From positions 1 through 62,731 of the forward strand of contig JBHLKN010000001.1 in assembly GCA_048886645.1 (NCBI GenBank): 62,731 nt of DNA, read 5' to 3'. Under the pieces are notes generated by a model. The model did not search any database. It saw nothing but the letters and a program-made list of their open reading frames with translations, and was not told where the DNA came from. Shown here piece by piece: positions 27,500 through 37,297 of the stretch. Origin of the DNA: Wukongarchaeum sp048886645 (lineage in GTDB: Archaea > Asgardarchaeota > Wukongarchaeia > Wukongarchaeales > Wukongarchaeaceae). Every line of letters begins with the position of its first letter. Position 1 is the first letter of the stretch. Made by a program: the position numbers and the translations under genes.

Positions 27500-28438
27500 T
27501 TAAACCACAGTAAGAGAAAAAAACGGCTTCCTAGACGCAATACACACCTCTAAGAGCTTCTTTAACTCAGATTTACTCGCCCCTTTTTTTAAAACAGTTG
27601 ATATATCAATAACATCGTTCGTCATAAGACAGGGTTTAAGTTTACCATCCCAAGTTAAACGAATCCTAGGACATTTCGCACAAAAAACAGAATTATGCAT
27701 CGGACGAACCACTTCAATAACCCCTCCATCCTTAAAATAATATTTAGGCCTACCCTGCATCTCCCTACAATAATAACCAACCGCCTTCTCCCTCAAAACC
27801 CTCTCCACTCCATCCATATCAACCCTAAATACCCCAAAAACATCCTCCCCTTTATTAGTATTAACAAGCTCGATCAACTGAAGTACTGCTCCATACTTCC
27901 GCGCAAAATCAAGCATATCCCAAATCTCCACATCATTTAACCCCTTAAGAAGAACCATATTAGTCTTAATAAGCGAAAAAACCTCAGTACACATAATCAA
28001 ACCATTCACGGCTGCTTCAAAATTCATCGACTGGGTAATCCTCCCATAAACCTCTTTCCGAAGACTATCCAAACTAACATTAACACGCTTCAAACCAGCT
28101 TCATGCAACGCTTCAACATTTTTATCAGAAAAAAGCGTCGCATTAGTCGTCATCGAAATATCTTCAATACCATCAATAGAAGAAATCGCCCAAACAACAT
28201 CCACCAAATCACGCCTAAGCAACGGCTCCCCCCCAGTAATTTTCACCCTCCTAACCCCACACTCACCAGCCACCTCAACAACCCTACTAATATCCTCTAC
28301 ACTCAACAAATCTCGAAAAGACTCCCTCGCACAACCAGAAGAATAACCCTCAGAATGACAATAAATACAGTTTTGATTACAACGCCCAGTAACCTGTATC
28401 CTTAAATCATAAACATCGCGCCCAAAGGGATCCCGCAT
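27500..28438 (-). CDS. moaA: GTP 3',8-cyclase MoaA-like radical SAM protein
   Basis: First enzyme of molybdenum/tungsten cofactor synthesis. The radical SAM cluster motif CNQNCIYC is near residue 20, KITGGEPLLRRDL near 63, and the second cluster CAKCPRIRLTWDGKLKPC near 245-262, typical of MoaA. The usual C-terminal GG pair is absent: the protein ends SRKPFFSLTVV. An earlier TTG start at 28456 would add 6 residues. A 41-aa membrane peptide gene lies 12 bp before that longer frame. No other molybdopterin genes are in the window. Confidence 0.88.
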   Translation of the reverse strand: MRDPFGRDVYDLRIQVTGRCNQNCIYCHSEGYSSGCARESFRDLLSVEDISRVVEVAGECGVRRVKITGGEPLLRRDLVDVVWAISSIDGIEDISMTTNATLFSDKNVEALHEAGLKRVNVSLDSLRKEVYGRITQSMNFEAAVNGLIMCTEVFSLIKTNMVLLKGLNDVEIWDMLDFARKYGAVLQLIELVNTNKGEDVFGVFRVDMDGVERVLREKAVGYYCREMQGRPKYYFKDGGVIEVVRPMHNSVFCAKCPRIRLTWDGKLKPCLMTNDVIDISTVLKKGASKSELKKLLEVCIASRKPFFSLTVV

Positions 28439-28467
28439 AGCAGAAAAAACCCCCAAAAAACTTAAAT

Positions 28468-28593
28468 TTATTCTTTTTCCCTTTCCTCCACCTCTTCTTC
28501 AATTTCAAACTCAGAATGAAATATGAGTAAAAGTAAAGCCGTCAAAATCCCTATCAACACTAAAAGCGTATACACAGTGTAATGAGAAACCAA
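28468..28593 (-). CDS. Small single-pass membrane protein, 41 aa
   Basis: TTG start at 28593 with GGTGG upstream. The frame reads VSHYTVYTLLVLIGILTALL then LLIFHS, followed by an acidic tail (FEIEEEVEEREKE) and stop at 28468. The clear hydrophobic helix of about 20 residues followed by a charged tail argues for a real microprotein. It is just upstream of moaA on the same strand. No function known. Confidence 0.6.
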   Translation of the reverse strand: MVSHYTVYTLLVLIGILTALLLLIFHSEFEIEEEVEEREKE

Positions 28594-28721
28594 AAATACC
28601 CACCTACGAAAACCAAAAATAAATCGCAAAAATATAAAACCTTTTAAACACCAAAGGTGGCAAAAGATTTAAGCATTTTCATTAAAGTTTTATCATATAT
28701 CTCTCAACTTTTCATACAAAT

Positions 28722-28818
28722 GCCGCCGTAGCTCAGTTGGTCAGAGCATCTGCCTTGTATAAAACCGGAACGAAAAAAAGAGAGCAGAGGGTCGAGGGTT
28801 CGAGTCCCTCCGGCGGCT
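28722..28818 (+). tRNA. tRNA-Thr (anticodon UGU) with intron
   Basis: Acceptor GCCGCCG (28722-28728) pairs with CGGCGGC (28811-28817), with discriminator T. Anticodon stem TCTGC (28749-28753) pairs with GCAGA (28784-28788). Anticodon TGT is at 28756-28758. The intron at 37/38 is about 28760-28782 (23 nt). T arm GAGGG-TTCGAGT-CCCTC. Confidence 0.93.
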
Positions 28819-28839
28819 TTACAATCCTCCATGACGCTG

Positions 28840-28965
28840 GGGTGAGTAGTCTAGATTGGTATGATGCCAGCCTCGGGAAATCCATCTTCCATCCCCTATT
28901 TTTTAAATAATAATAGGATTTGGGTAAGCTGGTGGTCGTGGGTTCAAATCCCACCTCACCCACCA
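28840..28965 (+). tRNA. tRNA-Pro (anticodon CGG) with intron and encoded CCA
   Basis: Acceptor GGGTGAG (28840-28846) pairs with CTCACCC (28955-28961), with A73 at 28962 followed by CCA. Anticodon stem CCAGC (28867-28871) pairs with GCTGG (28928-28932). Anticodon CGG is at 28874-28876. A 49-nt intron follows position 37 (28878-28926), with AAATCC/GGATTT and CCTATT/AATAGG pairings. It lies 21 bp after tRNA-Thr. Confidence 0.93.
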
Positions 28966-29262
28966 ATCTTTTTAGTCAAAAAATTGAGTTAAAAAACCAC
29001 ATTGTAACTCTTACAATGACAAAAAATATTCTTCATAAGAACCCGTGCTAAATTAGCATATTTTGGGCTAAAATGCTAAATTCCATGTATAGTGGCTAGA
29101 TGATATAAAAAAAGCCACTCATCGCGTTACAATTAATATAAATATTTTTATGGCATAGAGTATTATTGCATATTTTTACTCCTTGTTCTTCTGAACTTTA
29201 ATTTAGAAACACGAGTTTATCTCAATCAATTAAAAAACGGTTTTTGAAAGGTGTTTACGAAA

Positions 29263-31518
29263 ATGCTCGTATTTCCACGAATCAGTAAATTCATTGTAAA
29301 AAACCACAAAGCAGTAATTCTCATCTGGCTAGCCATCGGAATATTTGGATTTATGGCATCACAAAGATTAGCCGACGTACTCCTTTACGAAGAAGAAGGC
29401 GGCTATGAAGAGCTAGAAAGCGTTCAAGCCAGCGAAATAATCGAATCAGAATTTCCTGGAAACGAAGGAGGAAGCATGATCATAATAGTACACGTAAACG
29501 ACAATCACACCATATCCGCTCTCTATGATTACACGCTCGCCTTAAAATCGTATTTTGAAAATAAAGATATTGTTGAAAGTATCATTTTTAACCCAAACGA
29601 CCCTCAATTTGCAACAAACCATACCTACCTGCTAATGGTATATCTTGAAGTTCAAGACGACGATGATAGAGCCTATGATCTTGTTAGAGACATTCGTAGC
29701 GAAGCAGAAGAGCTTCAAAAAGATCCCTCTCTAGTTCCCCCCGACATGATCGATGATTTTAACATGTATGTAACTGGTGCAGCGGCTATGAGCACAGATA
29801 CACGGGAAGCCTCACAAGAAGACCTCGAACGTATAGATCAAATCACCATAATCCTTGTAGCCATCGTCTTAATAGCAATCTTTAGAAGCGCTGTTTCTCC
29901 CCTTCTTCCCCTCATCTCTATAGGAATAGCAATAATAGCAACACGAGGAGTTCTATGGTTCATAGCAGAAAATATAACTGATGTACCCTATGAAGCCCTA
30001 CATTTTCTCACCGTGATAGTCATGGGCATAGGTGCCGACTATTGTTTATTTTTCCTTTCCCGTTTTAAAGAGGAATTGATGAAAGGCGCTTCAACAGAAG
30101 AAGCAGTAACCATCGTCGTCGAACGCACAGGAAAAACAATTGTAAGCTCAGGCGCTACAATAGCAGTGGCCTTCGGAAGCTTCATGATAAGCGATATGAC
30201 ATTTCTAAGAGGAATAGGCTTGACATTAGTAATAGGGGTAACCCTTGGAACCCTCGCCTCCTTAACCTTTATACCTGCTCTCTTCATGCTCTTAGGCACA
30301 AAAGTCTTCTGGCCTAGAAAAATCACAACAGAAGACGTAAAAAACCATGATGAAAATCAACTCGGAATTCTAGGAAGAAGAACCCGATGGGTAATGAAAC
30401 ACGCACCACTAGTACTCATAGCAAGCCTAGTCATATGCGCACCCCTAGTATATCAAATGACCCGCTCGGAACCATCCCACGACTTTTTCGAAATGATGCC
30501 TGAAGACCTAGAAAGTATCCAAGGTTTTAACGTTTTAACAGACGAATGGTCTGCAGGAAAAATCCTCCCAACAACCGTTGTAGTCCACACAAACGGCAAC
30601 TTAACAGAAGAAGAAAACTACGAAAAAGCAGAAACCATCTGGCATACTCTAAACGCATCGTCTGACACAAGCTTCGTTTACGGATTTACAGCACCATCTG
30701 GACAAGCCCAAAACTACACCGTTTTTTCATCCCTTCCCGAGGAAAACAGGACAACGATCCTTAACCAATATGTAAGCGCAGATCACGATACAGCAAAATA
30801 CACCGTAGTCCTTGCTTACGACCCCTACTCAAAAGACGGAATAGACGCCATAGACAACCTAAGAAACAGCATTCAAGAAGTTAAACAAAATGAAAACGGC
30901 CTTGAAAACTTTGAAATCCTCGTTGGCGGTTCCACCGCAGAAATGTCAGATTTCAGTACAAGAGTTTTTGAAGAGTTCGAAACCATGCAAATAATTCTCA
31001 TAATCGCAATCCTACTAATCCTAGTCTTCTTATTGGGTAGCATAACACTCTCAGTAAAACAGATCGTAACCATCCTTCTAAGCGTAGCCATAACAATAGG
31101 AATAGTAACCCTAGTGTTTCAAACCCTCCAAAACCAACCAGTAATCTTCTTCCTCGAAATAATGATCTTCCTCATACTCATGGGTCTAGGAACAGATTAC
31201 AACATTTTCCTACTTTCAAGAGTACGGGAAGAATATGATCGAGGCCGAGAAGAATTAGAAGCCATGGTTTACGGCGTAGACAAAACAGGAATAGTAATAA
31301 CATCCGCTGCAGCCATCATGGCAGCAGCCTTCGGATCACTAATGTTCAGCAGTCTTTTAATGATGCAAGAATTCGGCTTCGCCCTCTTCGTAGCAGTAGT
31401 CATAGACGCAAGCTTTGTCCGCCTAATCCTAGTGCCTGCCATCTATAGAATGCTCAAGGGATACAACTATTGGCCAAAAATCATCAGCGAAAAATTCAAA
31501 TTTATAGCCCACGAATAA
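29263..31518 (+). CDS. RND/MMPL-family transporter
   Basis: About 751 aa with the internal duplication of the RND superfamily. Each half has one N-terminal transmembrane helix, a large extracytoplasmic loop and a block of five more helices (first block near 195-345, second near 575-735). GxGADYxxFLLSR-type motifs appear in both halves: GIGADYCLFFLSRFKEE and GLGTDYNIFLLSRVREE. These are hydrophobic-solute or lipid exporters of the MmpL/HpnN type; substrate not predictable. AAAGGTG lies 9 nt before the ATG at 29263, so this start is preferred to the GTG at 29251. No membrane-fusion partner is present, normal in archaea. Confidence 0.9.
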   Translation: MLVFPRISKFIVKNHKAVILIWLAIGIFGFMASQRLADVLLYEEEGGYEELESVQASEIIESEFPGNEGGSMIIIVHVNDNHTISALYDYTLALKSYFENKDIVESIIFNPNDPQFATNHTYLLMVYLEVQDDDDRAYDLVRDIRSEAEELQKDPSLVPPDMIDDFNMYVTGAAAMSTDTREASQEDLERIDQITIILVAIVLIAIFRSAVSPLLPLISIGIAIIATRGVLWFIAENITDVPYEALHFLTVIVMGIGADYCLFFLSRFKEELMKGASTEEAVTIVVERTGKTIVSSGATIAVAFGSFMISDMTFLRGIGLTLVIGVTLGTLASLTFIPALFMLLGTKVFWPRKITTEDVKNHDENQLGILGRRTRWVMKHAPLVLIASLVICAPLVYQMTRSEPSHDFFEMMPEDLESIQGFNVLTDEWSAGKILPTTVVVHTNGNLTEEENYEKAETIWHTLNASSDTSFVYGFTAPSGQAQNYTVFSSLPEENRTTILNQYVSADHDTAKYTVVLAYDPYSKDGIDAIDNLRNSIQEVKQNENGLENFEILVGGSTAEMSDFSTRVFEEFETMQIILIIAILLILVFLLGSITLSVKQIVTILLSVAITIGIVTLVFQTLQNQPVIFFLEIMIFLILMGLGTDYNIFLLSRVREEYDRGREELEAMVYGVDKTGIVITSAAAIMAAAFGSLMFSSLLMMQEFGFALFVAVVIDASFVRLILVPAIYRMLKGYNYWPKIISEKFKFIAHE

Positions 31519-31579
31519 ACCAAAAACTACCCTCCCTAATTTTTTATATATCTATTAAACATCCCCCTATGGAGGAACA

Positions 31580-32467
31580 TCATAAAAATTCGCCCCTGGC
31601 AACCATTACAACCCTTCCCCCCACAAACACGAGAATTTTACCTTCACTCTCTTCTGCTCTCAAAAGAAGCAGCGAAGGTCTTCCAATCTCATACCCTTGT
31701 TCAACTTTAATATCGATATGGGCTTCTCCAAAATACTGGTGATGCGCTAAATAACCCGCCAAACAGCCATTTCCACTACCTGTTGCCGGATCTTCTGGGA
31801 TACCATAATAGTCGACAAACACCCTGACATTCAAATCATGTTTTTCAGAATATGTTTCAGGGCCAAAGATGAGAATCGCTTTAGCTTCCCTATCCTTAAT
31901 CAGTTCAAAATATTTATCTCTATTAGTTTTACTCCGTTTAATAGCGTTCAAAGTCCTCAAAGGCACGATAATAAAAGGCAACCCCGTCGAAACTTCTTGC
32001 ACTGGAAATCTAACATTGATATCATCCTTTTCCAAGCTCAATACTTCTGAAATTACACCAGGATCAATGGTATCGCCGAACGTCGGATTTATTTGCTTCA
32101 TCCACAATACATCCGCTTGTTCACCAACATAGTTAAACATAACTGGAATTTGCCCCACTTTAAGATTCAACACGATTTTTTCGACGGGCGATCTTACGAT
32201 CTCTCTTTGAATCACATAAGCTGTTCCTAGTGTCGGATGACCTGCAAAAGATACTTCTTTCTCAGGCGTGAAAATACGAACATCAAACCCCCCTTCCCTT
32301 TCTTCATCGGACAAAATAAAAGTAGTCTCCGAATAATTCATCTCTTTCGCAATTATCTGCATTTCGCGATCTGAAAGCCCTTCTGATTCTCTAAAAACTG
32401 CTAACTGGTTTCCTGCATATTTCTCTTCGGCGAATACATCTACAATATAAAATTGCCGTGTTCCCAT
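31580..32467 (-). CDS. PhzF-family isomerase/epimerase
   Basis: About 295 aa. PhzF-like two-domain diaminopimelate-epimerase fold. The N-terminal signature is DVFAEEKYAGNQLAVF with a conserved Glu in NYSETTFIL. In the C-terminal half DPATGSGNGCLAGYL is the anion-binding loop. It lacks a second Cys typical of true epimerases. The natural substrate is unknown for most members. ATG at 32467 follows GAGG by 7 nt. It lies directly downstream of the ribosomal protein cluster and on the same strand. Confidence 0.9.
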   Translation of the reverse strand: MGTRQFYIVDVFAEEKYAGNQLAVFRESEGLSDREMQIIAKEMNYSETTFILSDEEREGGFDVRIFTPEKEVSFAGHPTLGTAYVIQREIVRSPVEKIVLNLKVGQIPVMFNYVGEQADVLWMKQINPTFGDTIDPGVISEVLSLEKDDINVRFPVQEVSTGLPFIIVPLRTLNAIKRSKTNRDKYFELIKDREAKAILIFGPETYSEKHDLNVRVFVDYYGIPEDPATGSGNGCLAGYLAHHQYFGEAHIDIKVEQGYEIGRPSLLLLRAEESEGKILVFVGGRVVMVARGEFL

Positions 32468-32557
32468 TGTCAATCCTCATCCCTAAAATAGGTTTCAAAA
32501 ATTACAATTTTAGATTATGATGAGCCTGTTATGTTTATAAATTCATTTTTGTGTTGT

Positions 32558-32956
32558 TTACCGATAGCTTTTTTGAACCTTTGCTCTTGCGCTTCTTCCT
32601 CCCCACTTTTTAGGCTCTGTTCTTCGTGGATCACCTGCTAGCATATAACGATCTTCATCTATAAATTTCCGTCGAAGTTCTTCGCTTTCTGTAAATTTAA
32701 CAATTCCTGTAGCAATCGCCATCCTTGCAGCTTCAGCTTGGCTTACCCACCCTCCTCCTTTTATTTTAACAGTGATATCCAGATTCTTAACAAAGTCTGC
32801 CGCCAATCTCAATGGTCCCAATATTTTCCAACGCGCTATTTCAGGCTCATAAATTTCTACAGGCATCTTATTTATTCTAACCCTCCCTTTTCCCTCTTTT
32901 ATGACTGCCCTTGCAATAGATGTCTTACGCTTCATACTATTAACAACAATTTTCAT
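32558..32956 (-). CDS. rps9: 30S ribosomal protein uS9
   Basis: 132 aa. Shows the family segments KTSIARAVIKEGKGRVRINKMPVEIYEP and GGGWVSQAEAARMAIATGIVKF, and the C-terminal ARAKVQKSYR that contacts P-site tRNA. GAGGAG lies before the ATG at 32956. An upstream start at 32974 is less likely. Last gene of the rpo3-rpl18e-rpl13-rps9 cluster. Confidence 0.97.
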   Translation of the reverse strand: MKIVVNSMKRKTSIARAVIKEGKGRVRINKMPVEIYEPEIARWKILGPLRLAADFVKNLDITVKIKGGGWVSQAEAARMAIATGIVKFTESEELRRKFIDEDRYMLAGDPRRTEPKKWGGRSARAKVQKSYR

Positions 32957-32990
32957 AGTTTCTCCTCTCATCAATTCATCTTTAATAAAA

Positions 32991-33464
32991 TCAACCTCTA
33001 ATCAACTTACTTGGGCCCTTCCATCCCAACTCTTCAGCTATCCTTTTTATACTCATTTTTTTACATTTGAGCTTTGTTGCTTCTGCCTCAGAAATCTTTT
33101 CAAAAACATCTTCCTTATCCACATATTCGTCTGGAATGCCTATGTAAACCCTTAATCTTTTATAAGCTTCTCTCCCCCTCATCTTATGTCTTGGAAGCAT
33201 ACCCCGTATCGTTCTTTTAACAAAACGATCCGGTTGTTTTGGCCAAAAAGGCCCCCTCCTAGGATTTGTTAACGTACGTTTTTGATGTTTCTCTTTATAA
33301 ATCTCTATAACTTTTGCAGGATCTCCTGACACTACAACTTTTTCAGCATTAACTATCACGATTCTTTCGCCACATAACAACCTTTTCGCCACGTTACTTG
33401 CCAACCGTCCTAAAACCGTATTTTCGCCATTAATTATCGTTACTTCTTCCACAGTTTCTTCCAT
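32991..33464 (-). CDS. rpl13: 50S ribosomal protein uL13
   Basis: 157 aa. Contains VLGRLASNVAKRLLCGERIVIVNAEK, the basic FVKRTIRGMLPRHKMRGREAYKRLRVY and a C-terminal helical region. Start ATG 33464. Placed between rpl18e and rps9 with short gaps, the conserved archaeal order. Confidence 0.97.
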   Translation of the reverse strand: MEETVEEVTIINGENTVLGRLASNVAKRLLCGERIVIVNAEKVVVSGDPAKVIEIYKEKHQKRTLTNPRRGPFWPKQPDRFVKRTIRGMLPRHKMRGREAYKRLRVYIGIPDEYVDKEDVFEKISEAEATKLKCKKMSIKRIAEELGWKGPSKLIRG

Positions 33465-33486
33465 CTTTTCATCCTTCCATCATCAA

Positions 33487-33849
33487 TTAAACCATGATTT
33501 TGATACCTTTTCCCTCGGGGTTTATCTTTAATAATTCCTCGATAGTCATGCATTCCCCGCCAACAGCTCTAATTTTCTCAACAGCTCTCTCAGAAAATGA
33601 TAACGCTGCAACTCTCACTTTACAATTTATATCCCCCGAAGAAAGCACCTTACCGGGCACCACCACCAAATCTCCGTCCTTGCAATGCCTGTTTACCTTA
33701 GATAAATTAACCTCAGACCTCCGTCTTCTAGGCTTTGATAAACAACGATATAACGCCTTCCAAACTTTCCCATCATCGCGAACATGCCTTCTAAGTTCCG
33801 AAAGCAACGCAATAACCGTAGGATCAGTCGGACCCATCGATTTCGTCAT
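33487..33849 (-). CDS. rpl18e: 50S ribosomal protein eL18 (L18e)
   Basis: 120 aa. Archaeal/eukaryotic protein with DLVVVPGKVLSSGDINCKVRVAALSFSERAVEKI as its core. ATG 33849. Separated from rpo3 by an unusually long 235-bp space that contains a TATA-like TTTATAAAA on this strand near 33970, so the ribosomal protein genes may have their own promoter. Confidence 0.96.
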   Translation of the reverse strand: MTKSMGPTDPTVIALLSELRRHVRDDGKVWKALYRCLSKPRRRRSEVNLSKVNRHCKDGDLVVVPGKVLSSGDINCKVRVAALSFSERAVEKIRAVGGECMTIEELLKINPEGKGIKIMV

Positions 33850-34083
33850 ATTTACCCCTCTAAGAAATCCTTAAGTGTCCATCTTAGACCTCAAAAAGGC
33901 AATCTCAAGCATAACTAATACTCAATGAATATCTCAAAATTTTACTTTGTTTTATTTAATCGTTTCCATTTTATAAATTTAAACACGATTTTGAAAGTAA
34001 GCATATTAAGCGAAATAGGTCAAATACTTAAAAGTTTCGCAAAGAAATGAAAAATAAGCAAAAAAATCAGAACATTAAAAATT

Positions 34084-34890
34084 TTATGCACTCATTGTTC
34101 CTATCTGTTCTTCAAGCTCTTGAGATTTTTTAATAAATATTTGAGCTGCTTGTCTTACAATACTTTCTGGAGGTATATTGCCTAACCCTTCTACTGTAAA
34201 AATAAACTTCGTATCATCTTCCTTAATCTTTATAGCATCAAAATCACAAGCTTCGACACACGCATCGCATAGCGTGCATTCCAGAGGATCAAAACAAACT
34301 ATTTCATCCCCTTCACGCTTAAGAATCTGTTTCGGACAAGCTTCAATGCATTCTTCACAAAGTGTGCATTTTTCAGAATCAAAATCAAACTCCATACAAT
34401 ATTTATAAGCGGAAACGGTTACAGATTGCCATTTTGCGTGTTGTTTTCCAGTGCCCATCTTCGCAAAGGCTTCAAGCTCAATTTTCTGTCTAGGGACAAG
34501 CTTTACTATGACTATATCAGGAGAAACAGGCACTACTTCAGGATCAGAACTCTCAAGATCCCCAGAATAAACTACTGTAATACCTTCTCCTGCCTCCTTT
34601 TTCAAAGTAAAAGTCACGTTACATTTTGGACATCCTACCCCCTGGCACTCACACTCCTCACTAAATCCGTACTTTCCTTCAGGCGTAGTTAACGGTATCA
34701 AACCCAGCCTATGGGCGAGTACCTCGTCAAAAAGAGACGAATTATTCTCCACAATAACAACTTCATCTATCGCCATCACAGGTACTTCTGCTATAATAGT
34801 CCTACGCAAACTGTTAATAAAAGCAGGAGAAACACCTTCTATAATAAACCTTATAAAATTGCCATCCCGCTCAATAATCTCTACATCCAT
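34084..34890 (-). CDS. rpo3: RNA polymerase subunit Rpo3 (D) with two [4Fe-4S] motifs
   Basis: 268 aa. Homologous to alpha/RPB3, assembling with Rpo11 as the RNAP platform. The N-terminal dimerisation domain contains INSLRRTIIAEVPVMAIDEV. A ferredoxin-like domain is inserted at about 165-225 with two four-cysteine sets (CTLCEECIEACPKQI and CTLCDACVEACDFDAI), consistent with two [4Fe-4S] clusters, plus a separate CECQGVGCPKC. Many archaeal D subunits have fewer intact clusters, so a complete pair is informative. Start ATG 34890. The usual upstream rps13-rps4-rps11 genes are not present. Confidence 0.96.
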   Translation of the reverse strand: MDVEIIERDGNFIRFIIEGVSPAFINSLRRTIIAEVPVMAIDEVVIVENNSSLFDEVLAHRLGLIPLTTPEGKYGFSEECECQGVGCPKCNVTFTLKKEAGEGITVVYSGDLESSDPEVVPVSPDIVIVKLVPRQKIELEAFAKMGTGKQHAKWQSVTVSAYKYCMEFDFDSEKCTLCEECIEACPKQILKREGDEIVCFDPLECTLCDACVEACDFDAIKIKEDDTKFIFTVEGLGNIPPESIVRQAAQIFIKKSQELEEQIGTMSA

Positions 34891-35052
34891 CCTCTAACAC
34901 ACAACCCTTCAGAAGAACAAAACTATCAAAAAAATAATACGAAAGCATAATAAGGATAGTTTGATCATTTATCAACATATCTATTTATCAACATATCTCC
35001 ACATTCTAAAACTAGGATAAAAAAATAAAAGTAGATTTTGAGGGTTTAAACG

Positions 35053-37266
35053 TTGTCTAATCACTTTTTCAAAGAATCTGATAAAAACTTCACCCTAGAT
35101 AAACTACCAGGCGTCGGCTCCAAGCTTGCTAAAAAAATTGTATCTTTCTACGGGTCTTTAGAAACAACAATGGAAGCAATCCTTAATGGAGATGTAGCAG
35201 GTCTATCCTCCATAGAAGGCATCAGTCAAAAAACAGCCATAAACATCGTAAAAACAGCCTTTGCTTCAATAGAAAACATCAGTGTAGAAGGAATATTGAA
35301 AACAGAAAATGCGATAAAAATTCATAATCGTATACTAAAAATAATCTTTCCCTTCTGCAGTACTGATTACGCTAAAAACAAACTATTTCTCTACTATCCC
35401 CTCCCCCCAAACTTCCTTGAAAAAATACAACAAAGATTTGAAAAGCTAAAGATAGCGAAAAAATTAGTAGAAGATCTTAAAGAAGAAGATTTAGAAAAAA
35501 TTAAAAAAATACTGTCAAAAATTTCCCCCCTATACATAACTCGCAAGAAAAAAAGAGTAGAAGACCGAGTAGTTATAACAGAAAAAGAAGAAATCTATAA
35601 AAAATTCATAAATAAGAACTGTTCAGATTTTTGCCCAATCTACCTAATCGAAAACATGGATGAAGCAATAGATTATGCAAAATCTTTTAGCCTAGCCTTA
35701 TTGGTAAGCGGCTCCCTTTATATGGACCATTCCCTCGAAAATATTCCAAACCTCGAAATACTATCTCCCTCGACAGATATAATCGACATTTTTCCCGAAC
35801 TTGTCCTAAGTTTTTACACTCAAAAATATGAAACCATTAACGCTGTTTGTAACCTAAACGCTCTTTTAAAAGAGTTAAACATAATACCCATAGTCGAAAA
35901 CCTTGTGGGCTCCATTAATTCAGAAGCATTGGAAATTGTTGCAGAAGGAATATCCCAACTTACACCGGAAGGAGATATAGTCGAAAAAATAGACCCTGAA
36001 ATAGACAGATATCGAACAGCTTTAGAAAACCTCGACGGAATCATTTCAGATGTAGAAGTTTGGGCAAACGAAGAAATTTCAAGAAAAATCGGTGAAAGCT
36101 CTATAACCCTAAAAGGGGAGCAAATACTTACACTCTTAAAAGAAGCCGACGAAATGGGTAGTCTACGAGGAATCGTAGAAGAAGATATCGTTGAAATCAT
36201 TGAAGAAGCCGTTACAAAAGCAGAAGACAAAATAGCAGAACAACTAGACCTAACCCCTTCAGAACTAGAAATTATTGAAGGAATCTTTTCCCGTGAAACA
36301 GTCTACCCCCTACAAGTAAACAACATACGCTTAAGAGAACTAGAAGACACCCTCAGAAGAAACTACACAACCAAAAAATACTGGTTACTCAAAAAAATAG
36401 CAAACCAACTAAAAGAATTAGAAGAAAAGACAAGAGAAGCTGTAAAAGCCTTACTCGAATTCGACGTACACCTCGCAATATCCCTCTTTGCAAAAGAATA
36501 CAATCTAAGCCCCCCCGAAAACCTCTACACGGACACTTATGGAATATCCTTCAAAAACGGATACAACCTCTTCTTAAAAGAAGCAGAACTAGAAAACGGA
36601 AACCCCGTAATCCCCATAAGATATACGGTGGGAAACATACCAAAAGACCAAGAAGCAGAAGTAGGGGACGAACGCGTTATCATCCTAAGCGGAGCTAATT
36701 CGGGGGGGAAAACCACATGCATAACCCTTCTAGCCCAATTAATAATAATGGCGCAATCAGGACTACCAATACCCGCTGAAAACGCTAAAATAGGGCTTTT
36801 CGACGAACTATACTACTTCGCAAAAACTACAGGATCAATGGACGCAGGGGCCCTTGAATCAACACTAAAAACCTTCGCCAAAGTCATCGTAGAAGGAGAA
36901 GGATCAAAACTAATCCTTGTAGACGAACTAGAAGCAATAAGCGAACCTGGAGCCTCAGCCAAAGTAATAGCAGCAATACTCGATTTACTTCACGAGAAAG
37001 AAAACTCCTGTGGCGTTTTCGTAAGCCACCTAGCAGAGGATATCCTAAAATTTACTCAAAGCAAAATACGCGTTGACGGTATTGAAGCAACAGGACTCGA
37101 CGGAAACCTAAACCTCATAGTAGACAGAACACCAAAATTCAACTATCTCGCCAAATCCACGCCAGAACTCATTGTAGAACGCTTAGCCCGCCTCTACAAA
37201 GAGGTCCAAGACCATGAAGTATACAATAAAATCCTTGAACGCTTCAAAGAAAAAGAAACCCCCTAA
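35053..37266 (+). CDS. MutS-like ATPase with N-terminal helix-hairpin-helix
   Basis: 737 aa. The first 65 residues hold tandem helix-hairpin-helix DNA-binding motifs (LPGVGSKLAKKIVSFYG and LSSIEGISQKTAINIV). The middle is a long helical lever/clamp region of about 290-480. The C-terminal MutS ATPase domain has Walker A LSGANSGGKTTC near 545, AGALESTL, Walker B LILVDELEAISEPGA and VSHLAED. The mismatch-recognition domain I of true MutS is absent, so this belongs to the archaeal MutS2/MutS5-like group, probably acting on recombination or branched DNA (inference). Start TTG 35053 with GAGGG 9 nt upstream. It ends with an overlap into the region before the SAM hydrolase gene. Confidence 0.9.
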   Translation: MSNHFFKESDKNFTLDKLPGVGSKLAKKIVSFYGSLETTMEAILNGDVAGLSSIEGISQKTAINIVKTAFASIENISVEGILKTENAIKIHNRILKIIFPFCSTDYAKNKLFLYYPLPPNFLEKIQQRFEKLKIAKKLVEDLKEEDLEKIKKILSKISPLYITRKKKRVEDRVVITEKEEIYKKFINKNCSDFCPIYLIENMDEAIDYAKSFSLALLVSGSLYMDHSLENIPNLEILSPSTDIIDIFPELVLSFYTQKYETINAVCNLNALLKELNIIPIVENLVGSINSEALEIVAEGISQLTPEGDIVEKIDPEIDRYRTALENLDGIISDVEVWANEEISRKIGESSITLKGEQILTLLKEADEMGSLRGIVEEDIVEIIEEAVTKAEDKIAEQLDLTPSELEIIEGIFSRETVYPLQVNNIRLRELEDTLRRNYTTKKYWLLKKIANQLKELEEKTREAVKALLEFDVHLAISLFAKEYNLSPPENLYTDTYGISFKNGYNLFLKEAELENGNPVIPIRYTVGNIPKDQEAEVGDERVIILSGANSGGKTTCITLLAQLIIMAQSGLPIPAENAKIGLFDELYYFAKTTGSMDAGALESTLKTFAKVIVEGEGSKLILVDELEAISEPGASAKVIAAILDLLHEKENSCGVFVSHLAEDILKFTQSKIRVDGIEATGLDGNLNLIVDRTPKFNYLAKSTPELIVERLARLYKEVQDHEVYNKILERFKEKETP

Positions 37267-37297
37267 AAAACCAATCAAAGCCGAGGGAAAACAAAAT

